Assembly: GCA_900763245.1 (NCBI GenBank)
Contig: CAAFJQ010000138.1
Coordinates: 1-20,636 of the forward strand
Reading direction: 5' to 3'
DNA: 20,636 nt
Source of the DNA: Bacilli bacterium
GTDB taxonomy: Bacteria > Bacillota_I > Bacilli_A > RFN20 > CAG-288
Each line of letters opens with the position of its first letter. The first letter of the stretch is position 1. Positions 6,698 to 14,978 of this stretch are shown piece by piece. The notes beneath the pieces are model-generated. The model saw nothing but the letters and a program-made list of their open reading frames with translations, was not told the origin of the DNA and did not search any database. Both the position numbers and the translations under genes were made by a program.

Positions 6698-7253
6698 AGT
6701 CGTTGATCTTTTTGATCAGTTTTTTGACCTGATCGTGAAGTTCTTCTTTTGTTCCGTCAGAGTGAAGGATGAAATCGAGTTCATCGTGATGTAGATCGTA
6801 AGAGTTTAAGGCGTTGAAGTTCTTTCTTGTGACGTCTTCTCCTCTTTCCTGAAGATGTTCTTCCTGCCTTGTCGTTTCAATTCCGATGATATAGGTGAAG
6901 TCATGCTCCATATGTGCGTCGAAGAGAAGCGGTACTTCAATGATTTTGTTCTCTCCGTCATTTTCAATGATGAAGCGATTGATTCTTTCTTTTACCGCTT
7001 TGAAGATATAGGCTTCATATTTTCTTTTGAAGGATTTGTCTTCTGAAAGCAAGGCTGTGATTTTTGCTTTGGAGAGCTTATGTCGTATGAAGATCTTTGG
7101 GAACTTTTCTTCCAGTTCTTTGATGAATCTACTATCAGCATAAAGCTTATGCACTTCTTCATCTGAGGATAGTCTTCTGAAGCCTTCCACTTCAAAATAA
7201 TGGGAAGCCAGACTTTTTCCGCTTGCTATTTTTCCGGTTATCGCAACATTGAT
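6696..7253 (-). CDS. coaE: Dephospho-CoA kinase, with no canonical start codon
   Basis: It phosphorylates dephospho-CoA to CoA, the last step of CoA synthesis. Read from codon ATC at 7253 the protein is 185 residues: INVAITGKIASGKS contains the P-loop (the usual first-loop glycine is K), then RRLSSDEEVHKLY, RHKLSKAKITALL, IIEVPLLFD (PLLF motif) and RQEEHLQERG near the lid. The first in-frame ATG, GTG or TTG is a GTG at 7190, which would remove the P-loop and leave an inactive protein. The frame is open leftward from mutM after that gene's TAA (7313-7311), so the kinase may be made as a MutM fusion by readthrough, or from the ATC. I place the start at ATC only because family alignment puts Met there. 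Confidence 0.75.
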   Translation of the reverse strand: MNVAITGKIASGKSLASHYFEVEGFRRLSSDEEVHKLYADSRFIKELEEKFPKIFIRHKLSKAKITALLSEDKSFKRKYEAYIFKAVKERINRFIIENDGENKIIEVPLLFDAHMEHDFTYIIGIETTRQEEHLQERGEDVTRKNFNALNSYDLHHDELDFILHSDGTKEELHDQVKKLIKKIND

Positions 7254-7310
7254 TCCGGTGTGCTGGCAGATAGGACAATACGAGGTACCTCTTCCGCCCA
7301 GTTTTCTTTT
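7254..7310 (-). other. Second half of the MutM zinc finger beyond an in-frame TAA
   Basis: In the mutM frame, directly after the TAA, the codons read KRKLGGRGTSYCPICQHTG. GGRGTxxCPxCQ is the hallmark second half of the MutM/Fpg zinc finger, including the conserved Arg and the second Cys pair. It runs into the coaE frame with no further stop. The stretch is well preserved, which argues against an old dead gene. Confidence 0.85.
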
Positions 7311-8069
7311 TTAAATTTTAGCTTTATGACAGCAAAGGCATTCTTTTCCTTCTCTTGAATAGACTTTCAAGAACTGCTGGAAGCTTCCTTTTACGTGTTC
7401 GCTGGCTTTATAGCTTCTGACTGTAGAGCCTTTGGATTCAATCGCCTGCAAGAGAATCATTTTTGCATTTTCAAGAAGAGCGCTTATTTCTTCTTTTGTC
7501 AGCACGCTTCCTTTCTTGAACGGAGAAATATGGCTTGCGAATAGAATTTCATCCGCATAGATGTTTCCAATGCCAGACATCAGAGACTGGTTCATCAAAA
7601 GGACTTTGATACATTCGTCTTTTGTATTATACAACTGGTATAATTCATCGACAGTGATATCGAATGGTTCTTTTCCGACATGAAAAAGAGGACCTTCCTC
7701 TTCTTCATTGAGATAATAGAGGCATCCGAATTTTCTGACATCATAGAATGCCAGTCCATTCTCGTCATCTTCAAAAGGAATGGACATAGAAAGATGAGAA
7801 AGCGAATGACTTTCGGTGTTCTCGATGAATATTTTTCCTTCCATTCTCAGATGGAAAATCAGCTTTTTGTTTTCGCTTAAATGAAAGATCAGAAATTTTC
7901 CCTTTCTTTCAATAGAAATGATCTCTTTTCCTTTGATGCCTTCAAGGAAAAGGGAACGATCTGTTTTGATGAGCGGTTTATAGTAGAGAACAGGAGAAGA
8001 AAAAGTCTTTCCTAGAATCGATTGAGAGAGTTCTCTTTTTACGGTTTCTACTTCAGGAAGTTCTGGCAT
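7311..8069 (-). CDS. mutM: Formamidopyrimidine-DNA glycosylase, ending at a TAA inside the zinc finger
   Basis: It excises 8-oxoguanine and ring-opened purines and nicks the DNA. The mature N-terminus PELPEVETV supplies the catalytic Pro2 and Glu3. K58 (RKGKFL) matches the conserved lysine, and the helix-two-turn-helix LMNQSLMSGIGNIYADE (158-174) is intact. The zinc finger starts with GKECLCC (241-247), then the frame stops at TAA (7313-7311) after 252 residues, about 20 short of normal. The missing half follows in the same frame. ATG 8069 is chosen because Pro must follow Met, and it lies 1 nt past the polA stop with a GAGG site in polA. Without the finger, DNA binding should be weak, so either readthrough occurs or the gene is recently damaged. 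Confidence 0.88.
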   Translation of the reverse strand: MPELPEVETVKRELSQSILGKTFSSPVLYYKPLIKTDRSLFLEGIKGKEIISIERKGKFLIFHLSENKKLIFHLRMEGKIFIENTESHSLSHLSMSIPFEDDENGLAFYDVRKFGCLYYLNEEEEGPLFHVGKEPFDITVDELYQLYNTKDECIKVLLMNQSLMSGIGNIYADEILFASHISPFKKGSVLTKEEISALLENAKMILLQAIESKGSTVRSYKASEHVKGSFQQFLKVYSREGKECLCCHKAKI

Positions 8070-8070
8070 A

Positions 8071-10713
8071 TCAATGAGCCTCATACCATGTCTCTGCTGC
8101 ATTGCCATCGACAAGAAGCGGAACAGATAATTCAAGAGCGTGATCCATGGCTTCTGTCAGAAGAGGAAGGACTTTGTCGAGTTCATCTTTTGGAACTTTG
8201 AATAACAGTTCATCGTGTATCTGAAGGATAATCTTACTCTTGTAGCCTTTCAAAGCTTTGTCGCATGCGATCATGGCAACCTTGATCAAGTCAGCTGCCG
8301 AGCCTTGAATGACTGTGTTTGTCGCTGCGCGTTCGGAGAATGCTCTTAAGGCGCGGTTAGAGGAATTGATATCTTTCAGGTATCTTCTTCTGTTGAGAAT
8401 AGTTGAAACATAACCATGTTCTCTTGCGTTCTCTACACATTCTTTCTGGAATTTGTCGATGCCGTCGAATGCTGTTTTGAACTGATTGATCAGCAGGGAT
8501 GCTTCACTTGTCGGAATATCGAGCTGATTGGAAAGACCGAAAGCGGAGATTCCGTAAACGATGCCGAAGTTGACCGCTTTTGCTCTTCTTCTCATTTCGT
8601 CGCTGACCTCATCAAAAGGAACATTGAAGACTTTGCTGGCGGTAGCGCGGTGAATGTCTTTTCCTTCTTTGAAGATTTCTTTTAAAGCCTTGATGTCTGC
8701 GACATGTGCCAGCATTCTTAATTCCACTTGAGAATAGTCAAGGGAAAGAATATAAAACTCTTTATTTGGATAGAAGAATGCTTTTCTGATATTCTTTCCT
8801 TCTTCATTTCTGATAGAGATATTCTGAAGGTTCGGTTCACTCATTGAAAGTCTTCCGGTTGCTGTCAGAGCCTGGTTATAGATTGCATGGATCTTCCCAT
8901 CTTTTCCAACATGGTTTGGAAGCGCCTGTGTATAACCAGATACGAGTTTGTTATATAGACGGTAAGAGATGATAAGGGGAATGATCGGATGTTCATCCTG
9001 GTGGGCTGTCAGAACTTCAATTCCAGTTCCTTTTTCGCCCTTGTTTCTTTGTATGCCTAAATCTGTGAAAAGAATCTGATCCAGTTGCTTGGGGGAATTG
9101 ATATTGAATTCTTTTCCAGCCAGAGAATAGATTTTGTCCTGCAAGGATTTCAGGATTCCCTGATATTCGACATCGATTTCCTTCAAAGTCGGAAGATCGA
9201 TTGGGAAACCTTCTATCTCCATATTGGCAAGGATGCGGCTAAGAGGCATCTCCACTTCTTTGAACAGCTTTACTTCATCGTTCTTTTTCAGCTCATCTTC
9301 GACTGTCTTTCTTAAGTCGATGATATAAGAACAGATCTGCTCTGCTATTGTTCTGTCAGATTCGAAAGATACTCCATAGGAGAGGAAAAGTTCTTCTTTC
9401 TTCTGTCCAGAATCTGGATTGATGAGATAGGTTGCAATCAATAAATCGAATCCGACACCGGAAAGAGGAACGAATCCATAACGATTGAGAAGGACAAGGA
9501 TGCCTTTTTGGTCATAGACGGCGATATCCTTATTCTCATCCTTTAAGAATGCAGTGAAGGATTCATCCTTCTTGGCATCTTCCAAAGAGAGCGTATAAAG
9601 ATGTTCTTTTGTTCCAAAGATGAATTCATATAACGTAGATGTATTCTCGTTCTCTCCTAATGCATCGAAATAGAAGGAGAGGACTTTGTCTTTGATTTCC
9701 GAAAAAGAGGAAATCTTGATTGTTGTTCTGTTTTCAAACTGGTTTTCATCTTGTTTGTTTTTTTCTTCATCTGCATGCATCATGTCACCAAATAAGGAAA
9801 TCTGATGATTGGTATCATCATTGAGTCCAGGAAGCTTATCGATTCCTTTTAAGAACTGGGAAAGAGAATACTTCAGATAGAAAGCGGAAAGCTTGCTCTT
9901 CTGATAATGATGATAGAGAGACTTGTCATAGTCCTCTTTCATATCAAGGTCTGTATAGATATTGGCAAGGCTCTTGAAGAAGAGAGCATCCTCTTCTCCA
10001 GCGATGATTTTCTGATTGGTCTTGTTGTTCGGATTAGCTTTGCAGTATTCGAGAATCTGTTCGAGATGGCCGTATTCGGAAAGAAGTTTCATCGCTGTCT
10101 TTTCGCCGATTCCTTTGATTCCTTTGTAGTTATCAGAACTATCGCCTGCGATGCCCTTGAAGTCGACAATCTGATCAGGGTTGAGACCGAAGAGCTCTTT
10201 GAGATTGTTCTTTGTATAGCAGATGGTCTCACTGAGTCCTTTTTTGAGCATTTCGACTGTGACATGATCGGAGAAATCCAACAGCTGAAGGAAGTCTTTG
10301 TCGGAGGTGAACAGTCTTACATCATCGCCTTTGTCGCTGGCATATTTTGCCATAGAACCGGCGAGGTCATCTCCTTCATATCCTTCCATTTCATTCCAGC
10401 AGATATCCATCGCATCGAGCATTTCTCTTGCTATCGGCATCTGGCAGACCAGTTCCTGCGGAGCAGGAGAACGCTGTGCCTTGTAGTTTTCGAACTCTTT
10501 CTTTCTAAAAGTCGGTTTCCCGGTATCGAAGGTGACATAGAGGTGGTCGCCATCATTGACCATGGCTTTGATCTTTTTGATCAGATTATGAAAAGCGAAG
10601 ATCGCATTGATTGGCAATCCGCTTTTTGTCGTCATGATATTACCGGTGTAGGCAGTTGAATAATAGGCACGGAACAATAATGAATTTCCGTCGACAATAT
10701 AGGTTTTAGACAT
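8071..10713 (-). CDS. polA: DNA polymerase I, proofreading domain degenerate
   Basis: It fills gaps and removes RNA primers in replication and repair. The 880-residue protein has a 5' nuclease domain (1-290: D8, D63, GDD at 114-116, SDKD at 137-140, GDSSDNYKGIKGIG). A 3'-5' exonuclease-like region (about 330-480) follows, where the DTET, YD and final Asp metal ligands are not recognisable, so proofreading is probably lost. The polymerase domain is complete: TATGRLSMSEPNLQNI (617-632), motif A DYSQVELR (659-666), motif B RRRAKAVNFGIVYG (708-721) and motif C HDE (833-835). An AAGGAGA ribosome site over the dnaE end and a 2-nt gap show it is in an operon with dnaE upstream and mutM downstream. 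Confidence 0.97.
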   Translation of the reverse strand: MSKTYIVDGNSLLFRAYYSTAYTGNIMTTKSGLPINAIFAFHNLIKKIKAMVNDGDHLYVTFDTGKPTFRKKEFENYKAQRSPAPQELVCQMPIAREMLDAMDICWNEMEGYEGDDLAGSMAKYASDKGDDVRLFTSDKDFLQLLDFSDHVTVEMLKKGLSETICYTKNNLKELFGLNPDQIVDFKGIAGDSSDNYKGIKGIGEKTAMKLLSEYGHLEQILEYCKANPNNKTNQKIIAGEEDALFFKSLANIYTDLDMKEDYDKSLYHHYQKSKLSAFYLKYSLSQFLKGIDKLPGLNDDTNHQISLFGDMMHADEEKNKQDENQFENRTTIKISSFSEIKDKVLSFYFDALGENENTSTLYEFIFGTKEHLYTLSLEDAKKDESFTAFLKDENKDIAVYDQKGILVLLNRYGFVPLSGVGFDLLIATYLINPDSGQKKEELFLSYGVSFESDRTIAEQICSYIIDLRKTVEDELKKNDEVKLFKEVEMPLSRILANMEIEGFPIDLPTLKEIDVEYQGILKSLQDKIYSLAGKEFNINSPKQLDQILFTDLGIQRNKGEKGTGIEVLTAHQDEHPIIPLIISYRLYNKLVSGYTQALPNHVGKDGKIHAIYNQALTATGRLSMSEPNLQNISIRNEEGKNIRKAFFYPNKEFYILSLDYSQVELRMLAHVADIKALKEIFKEGKDIHRATASKVFNVPFDEVSDEMRRRAKAVNFGIVYGISAFGLSNQLDIPTSEASLLINQFKTAFDGIDKFQKECVENAREHGYVSTILNRRRYLKDINSSNRALRAFSERAATNTVIQGSAADLIKVAMIACDKALKGYKSKIILQIHDELLFKVPKDELDKVLPLLTEAMDHALELSVPLLVDGNAAETWYEAH

Positions 10714-10715
10714 CG

Positions 10716-13640
10716 TTAGTTCTCCTTGTAAAGTATCGTATCAATCGGATAGATTCTCTTTTTGCTCTTATAGTAGTCTTCAGCCTGTACCAATAAGAAA
10801 TCGCCTTTTTTGTAGTTCTCTTTCTTATTGACGGCAATCTGATAGCTTTTGCTCTCATTATCGATTGTGAGCGTGCTATCAAGTTCGTAGCGAGAGACAT
10901 CGCTGATGAGGAATGAGGAATATCCTTGCTTTTTTGCGATGGATGAAATCTTTTTGCTGATGATAAGACCAAGTTTTGATTTTTCACCCAGCAGTTTCTG
11001 CCCTTGTTTCTCTTTGATGTCATCCACGCTTGGGAGAAGAGATTCATCGAATGCCATCTTTGCAAAATCAATGTACTGTTCCAAATGTTTTTCCATTCCT
11101 GCCCTGTTCTTCTCTAAGGAATCAAGAGCGCCACTATCGATCAGCGAGAACAATGTTCTCTTATCGATATTGCTGTCTTTTTCAATCAGCCTTTGAATGA
11201 TATCGTAGAAAGAGGTGAATGGTCTCTTTTCTCTTTCTTCCATCAGGAACTGAATGGTTTTGCTATCGACTCCTGCAATGAATCCTAAAGGAAGATAGAT
11301 GAAGTCATCATGGAAGAGAATGTCATCTTGCAAAGAGAGGTTGATATCAGGCACATGAAGATGATAGCCATCATCTTTTAGCTCTTTGACTAAACCTAAT
11401 CCGGTAGTGGAAGAGAGAGAATGAAGTTTGAAAGCAGAGGCGTAGAATTCTTTTGGGTAATGCGCTTTGTAGTAGAGCAGCTGATAGGTGATGAATGCGT
11501 AGGAGTAGGCGTGGGATTTGTTGAAGCCGTAATTTGCGAATTTCTCAATGTCCAAATAGAGCTTTTCCGCTTTGCTTTCATCGATGCCATTGTTCAGACA
11601 TCCCTTGACGAACTGCTCTTTATACATCTCCATCTTGGTGATGTCTTTTTTGGAAATGGCTCTTCTGAAAAGGTCGGCATCGCTTGCTGAGAAGGAAGCA
11701 ACGACCTGAACGGCTTTGATGACCTGTTCCTGATAAACCATGATGCCATAGGTTTCAGAAAGAACGTCTTTCAGTCTCTCATCCGGATATTCGGTTTTGA
11801 TAAGACCATTCTTTCTTTTTGCATATAAAGGGATATAGTCTTTCGGTCCCGGACGATATAGGGCCAGAATGGCAGGAATGTCGGAAAAAGACTGAGGCTT
11901 TATCAGCTTGACGACTTCCTTCATACCAAGTGTCGCATCGAGCTGGAAGATGGCGCCGAGATGAAGCTTGTTGAGCAGAAGGAATGTTTCCTTATCGTTC
12001 AGGTTGTTCTGAATGTCGATGAGACTGCTTCCGCTCTTCATGATTCTTTCTTCGATGCTCTTGATGAAAGAGAGCGTGCTTAAAGGAAGAATATCGACTT
12101 TCAGATATCCCATTTGCTCCATATAGGGATATTCGAATTCGATTGTTCCGTAATCTCCGTTCTCCCTTGGACAATAGGTGGAGATATTGTCTTCGCTGAT
12201 GATGACACCAGGTGCATGGAAAGAGGTATTGACGACTAATCCTAAAAGAGATTCCGCTTTGTCGACAATGGAACGGAAGTAGTCATCTTTCATCAGTTCT
12301 CTGAACTTGTTTCCTTTCCATGTAGTATCTTTTCTCACTTCTTCGAATGTAGATGCAGTATCTGGTATCAGTGATGATATCTTTTTGATTCGATTGTCTG
12401 GAACAGATAAAGCAGGACCGATGAGATTGAGAGCGCTCTTCGGTTTGAGGCAGACAAATGTTCTGATCGTTCCTACTTTTTCTTCTCCGTACTTGTTTTC
12501 AAGATAATGGACGATTTCGTTTCTTCTTGTGTCTTCAAAGTCGATATCGATATCCGGCATCGTCTTTCTTTTCGGGTTGAGGAAACGCTCGAATGAAAGA
12601 TCGTATTTTATCGGATCGACATCGGTGATTCCTAAAGAATAGGAGACAAGAGAACCGCCTGCCGATCCTCTTCCAGGCCCTACCTTGATCTTGCATTCTT
12701 TTGCGAAAGAAACATAGTCCTCGACAATGATAAAGTAGGATGAAAAGTGCATGTCCTTAATGACAGAGAGCTCATAATCCAGTCTTTTTGTATAGGTTTC
12801 ATTTTCATCGAGACCTTTGTTTTTCAATCCTTCATATGCAGTCTGTTTCAAGGATTCATCATCGTTATCGATATGAATCATCTTTCCTCTTTTTTTAATG
12901 AAAGTGAAGTCGATGTTTCCGAAAAGAGAAGAGAGCGTATTGATATCTTCTTCTCTGTAGATCGTTTTCAGGGCAGTCGGAGAAAGGAGGAAATCAGAGG
13001 ATTCATTTTCGTTTTCATGATAGACTTCTTTTTTCAGACCAGATTGGAAAAGGCAATAGGATGAATAATCCTGTTTTGTCAGATAATGAACTTCAGGAAG
13101 CGGAATGATAGGATAAGAATTGTCTTGGCAGTATTTGTATAATACCGGACTGTCTTCTCTGTCCTCTTTGTTTCTCAGTGTGATTCCCAAAGCGAAATCA
13201 TCCTGGAATATTTTGTGATAAGCAAAAATATCAGGTGATATCTTTGTCAGAAAATAGTCCTGATAATAGAATTCAGTATCGGCCTGAATGACAAGGATAA
13301 GACCTTCGTGGTATTGCTTTAACAATGCTGTTCCGATGATATCTTCCTTCAATGAGATCAGCTTGCAGAGATTTTTGTATCCGGTTTCGTTTTTGATATA
13401 GAGAAATGCGTGGAACGGTGTTTTTATAGAACTGGCAAGCTGTATTCTGTAACCGAAAAGAGGCAAGAGGCCGTACTTCTTGCAGGCATATTCAAAAGAG
13501 GGGTATGCCCGGATGTTATTGTCTGAAACGGCAATGCTATCATAGCCTAGATCTTTTGCTCTTTTGGCATAGTCCTCTGCTTTGATGATGGAATGACCGA
13601 TTTCATAGGTGGTTGTTGTACATAGCTGAATGTATTTCAT
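10716..13640 (-). CDS. dnaE: DNA polymerase III alpha subunit, DnaE type
   Basis: It is a replicative or primer-extending polymerase; Firmicutes usually pair such a DnaE with PolC encoded elsewhere. At 974 residues it is short for the family (about 1030-1160). The N-terminal PHP domain is decayed: the usual HxHxxxS is YIQLCTTTTYE (3-13), lacking the metal-binding histidines. The polymerase core is intact: GPGRGSAGGS (321-330), PDIDIDFED (362-370, catalytic D363/D365) and the third Asp D516 in YLKVDILPL. RPGPKDYIP (596-604), YQEQV (636-640) and NKSHAYSYAF (707-716) also match. The C-terminus after the helix-hairpin-helix region is short, with perhaps a remnant OB-fold. It heads the dnaE-polA-mutM-coaE cluster. 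Confidence 0.95.
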   Translation of the reverse strand: MKYIQLCTTTTYEIGHSIIKAEDYAKRAKDLGYDSIAVSDNNIRAYPSFEYACKKYGLLPLFGYRIQLASSIKTPFHAFLYIKNETGYKNLCKLISLKEDIIGTALLKQYHEGLILVIQADTEFYYQDYFLTKISPDIFAYHKIFQDDFALGITLRNKEDREDSPVLYKYCQDNSYPIIPLPEVHYLTKQDYSSYCLFQSGLKKEVYHENENESSDFLLSPTALKTIYREEDINTLSSLFGNIDFTFIKKRGKMIHIDNDDESLKQTAYEGLKNKGLDENETYTKRLDYELSVIKDMHFSSYFIIVEDYVSFAKECKIKVGPGRGSAGGSLVSYSLGITDVDPIKYDLSFERFLNPKRKTMPDIDIDFEDTRRNEIVHYLENKYGEEKVGTIRTFVCLKPKSALNLIGPALSVPDNRIKKISSLIPDTASTFEEVRKDTTWKGNKFRELMKDDYFRSIVDKAESLLGLVVNTSFHAPGVIISEDNISTYCPRENGDYGTIEFEYPYMEQMGYLKVDILPLSTLSFIKSIEERIMKSGSSLIDIQNNLNDKETFLLLNKLHLGAIFQLDATLGMKEVVKLIKPQSFSDIPAILALYRPGPKDYIPLYAKRKNGLIKTEYPDERLKDVLSETYGIMVYQEQVIKAVQVVASFSASDADLFRRAISKKDITKMEMYKEQFVKGCLNNGIDESKAEKLYLDIEKFANYGFNKSHAYSYAFITYQLLYYKAHYPKEFYASAFKLHSLSSTTGLGLVKELKDDGYHLHVPDINLSLQDDILFHDDFIYLPLGFIAGVDSKTIQFLMEEREKRPFTSFYDIIQRLIEKDSNIDKRTLFSLIDSGALDSLEKNRAGMEKHLEQYIDFAKMAFDESLLPSVDDIKEKQGQKLLGEKSKLGLIISKKISSIAKKQGYSSFLISDVSRYELDSTLTIDNESKSYQIAVNKKENYKKGDFLLVQAEDYYKSKKRIYPIDTILYKEN

Positions 13641-13646
13641 ATCTAT

Positions 13647-13678
13647 ATTATAGTCGGTAGAGGTCTTCTTTTGGTCAA
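13647..13678 (-). promoter_or_regulatory. dnaE promoter with -10 six bases from the start codon
   Basis: On the minus strand a perfect TATAAT (13652-13647) is followed by ATAGAT and then the dnaE ATG. TTGACC (13678-13673) lies upstream, but with a 20-nt spacer, longer than usual. No purine-rich ribosome site precedes the ATG, so transcription would begin at or next to the start codon (leaderless). Confidence 0.5.
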
Positions 13679-13683
13679 AATCA

Positions 13684-14850
13684 TCACTCAGAATAGTTTA
13701 AATAATCGATGGTAGCCAAAGAGGAGATGTAATTGATGCAGATTCTAGAATCTTCGAGATCATTCTCTATGATATCTTTGATCTGATTGATGCGGTATCC
13801 GATGGTGTTTTTGTGAAAACTGAGACGATTTCCTGTCTCCATCAGACTCTTTCCGCTAGAGAGATATATCAATAAGGTATAACAGTAATCGGAATGGTTC
13901 TCTTTGTCATAGTTCCAGAGTTTCATCATGTCAGGATGAATCATGGAAAGCAGATTCTTTTTGTCTTCGATGCCGATGATGGGAAGAAGAGAATAGTGTT
14001 CTTCTTCTTTATATAAGAGACACTGCTTTTCTTTTTTTATCAGATAATCTAATAGTTTTGCATTGATTCGATAGGAAAAGGATAGGTCGAATAAGGACAA
14101 TAATGGAGTGGAAAGAATGGCGGAGAGTTGATTTTTACAAAGGAAGTCGATAACTTTCTTTACATGGATTTCATCGTGTGGAAATACAAGAAGGTATTTG
14201 TCTTCATATAACAAAAGAGCGTCATCGAAAATGTTATTGACATCTTTCTCAAAAAAGTGATACCTGCTCTTCTTCAGACCAGACAATGATATGAGAATAT
14301 ATTGTTTTAAACGGGAAATGTCTATTTCCTCTTCTTTGACCTTCTCTTCCATGACATCCTCGTCATGGATGTCATTGTTAAGAAGTGAGGAAAGGAGAGC
14401 GATAGTCGAAGAGCGAGAAAGATTTGTATGGGAAGAAGAAAGCTTTCTGGAAATGGATTTCACTAAATGGAACAATACTTCCTGATTTATCTGTTCCAAA
14501 GGCCTATCATTTTCTAAAATGACAAGAAAGCCAATGATTTTATTATCATTTGTTATTTTTTGAAACAGTCTTTTTCTTCCTTTGTATTCGAAAATCATGT
14601 GATCGCTGTCGCTTTCAAGAAAAGGTCTGGTGACATCGCTGATGATTTCAATGTTCCAATGACCGGTTCTCATCGTCGAATTGTATAAGTCATCTCCGAT
14701 AGTATCGTTCAGAACAAAATAGGAAACGAGCTCGTAATTGTTGTCGATGACAGCCATCGGAGAAGGGATGAGGTCGTAATATCCTTTTAAAAGATCATGA
14801 ATGCTTTCAGCGTTTTCTTCGATGCTCAGTAATTTTTGATAAATGTCCAT
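13684..14850 (-). CDS. PucR/CdaR-like transcriptional regulator
   Basis: It is probably a regulator of the divergent permease/budA operon. The 388-residue protein has an N-terminal sensor-like part (about 1-135) resembling a PAS/GAF region (LIPSPMAVIDNNYELVSY). A middle region is rich in Leu, Lys and Glu. The C-terminal helix-turn-helix is of the PucR type, with SSGKSLMETGNRLSFHKNTIGYR within about residues 328-385 (LxxHxNTxxYRxxxI pattern). CdaR, a sugar-diacid regulator, and PucR share this C-terminal domain. Ligand and sign of control are unknown. The start at 14850 is supported by an AGGAGA site seven bases upstream. dnaE starts 43 nt past its stop from its own promoter. Confidence 0.8.
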   Translation of the reverse strand: MDIYQKLLSIEENAESIHDLLKGYYDLIPSPMAVIDNNYELVSYFVLNDTIGDDLYNSTMRTGHWNIEIISDVTRPFLESDSDHMIFEYKGRKRLFQKITNDNKIIGFLVILENDRPLEQINQEVLFHLVKSISRKLSSSHTNLSRSSTIALLSSLLNNDIHDEDVMEEKVKEEEIDISRLKQYILISLSGLKKSRYHFFEKDVNNIFDDALLLYEDKYLLVFPHDEIHVKKVIDFLCKNQLSAILSTPLLSLFDLSFSYRINAKLLDYLIKKEKQCLLYKEEEHYSLLPIIGIEDKKNLLSMIHPDMMKLWNYDKENHSDYCYTLLIYLSSGKSLMETGNRLSFHKNTIGYRINQIKDIIENDLEDSRICINYISSLATIDYLNYSE

Positions 14851-14880
14851 ATTGGTCTCCTAGCACAAAAAACGTATAAA

Positions 14881-14909
14881 ATTTTATCTCAAAAGAATAT
14901 TCAATTCAA
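14881..14909 (-). promoter_or_regulatory. Promoter of the PucR-like regulator
   Basis: On the minus strand: TTGAAT (14909-14904), 17-nt spacer, TAAAAT (14886-14881). Its -35 overlaps that of the divergent promoter at 14900-14928. Confidence 0.5.
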
Positions 14910-14928
14910 CAGAGCATGGTTTTACAAT
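14900..14928 (+). promoter_or_regulatory. Candidate promoter of the permease-budA operon
   Basis: TTCAAT (14900-14905, weak), 17-nt spacer, TACAAT (14923-14928, good). The start of transcription would fall near 14935, just before the palindrome at 14937-14960. Confidence 0.4.
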
Positions 14929-14936
14929 CTTTCCCG

Positions 14937-14960
14937 TTCTTTTTGGCCGGCCTAAAAGAA
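14937..14960. promoter_or_regulatory. 24-bp palindrome, candidate operator
   Basis: The arms TTCTTTTTGGCC and GGCCTAAAAGAA are reverse complements at 11 of 12 positions, centred on GGCCGGCC. It lies between the divergent regulator and permease genes, 18 bp before the permease ATG and just past the predicted transcription start. It could be a repressor operator or a 5' hairpin. It is not followed by a T run, so it is not a terminator. Confidence 0.5.
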
Positions 14961-14978
14961 ACATGAAAGTGTAAATCT

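Noticed and set aside
7190..7192. GTG as the real coaE start, giving a 164-residue protein
   Set aside because: This would remove the GKIASGKS P-loop, which is well preserved just upstream in frame, and leave no ATP site.
7299..7320. Programmed frameshift at the A-rich run around the mutM TAA (contains AAAAAAG)
   Set aside because: The sequence on both sides is in the same frame, so a single shift would destroy rather than join the zinc finger and CoaE.
9907..10659. A 250-codon open frame on the plus strand inside polA
   Set aside because: It is antisense to the conserved 5' nuclease domain of PolA, has no ribosome site and its translation resembles no family; it follows from the codon bias of the minus-strand gene.
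14937..14960. The GGCCGGCC palindrome as a terminator
   Set aside because: There is no T run on either side beyond the stem, and it sits in a promoter region between divergent genes.
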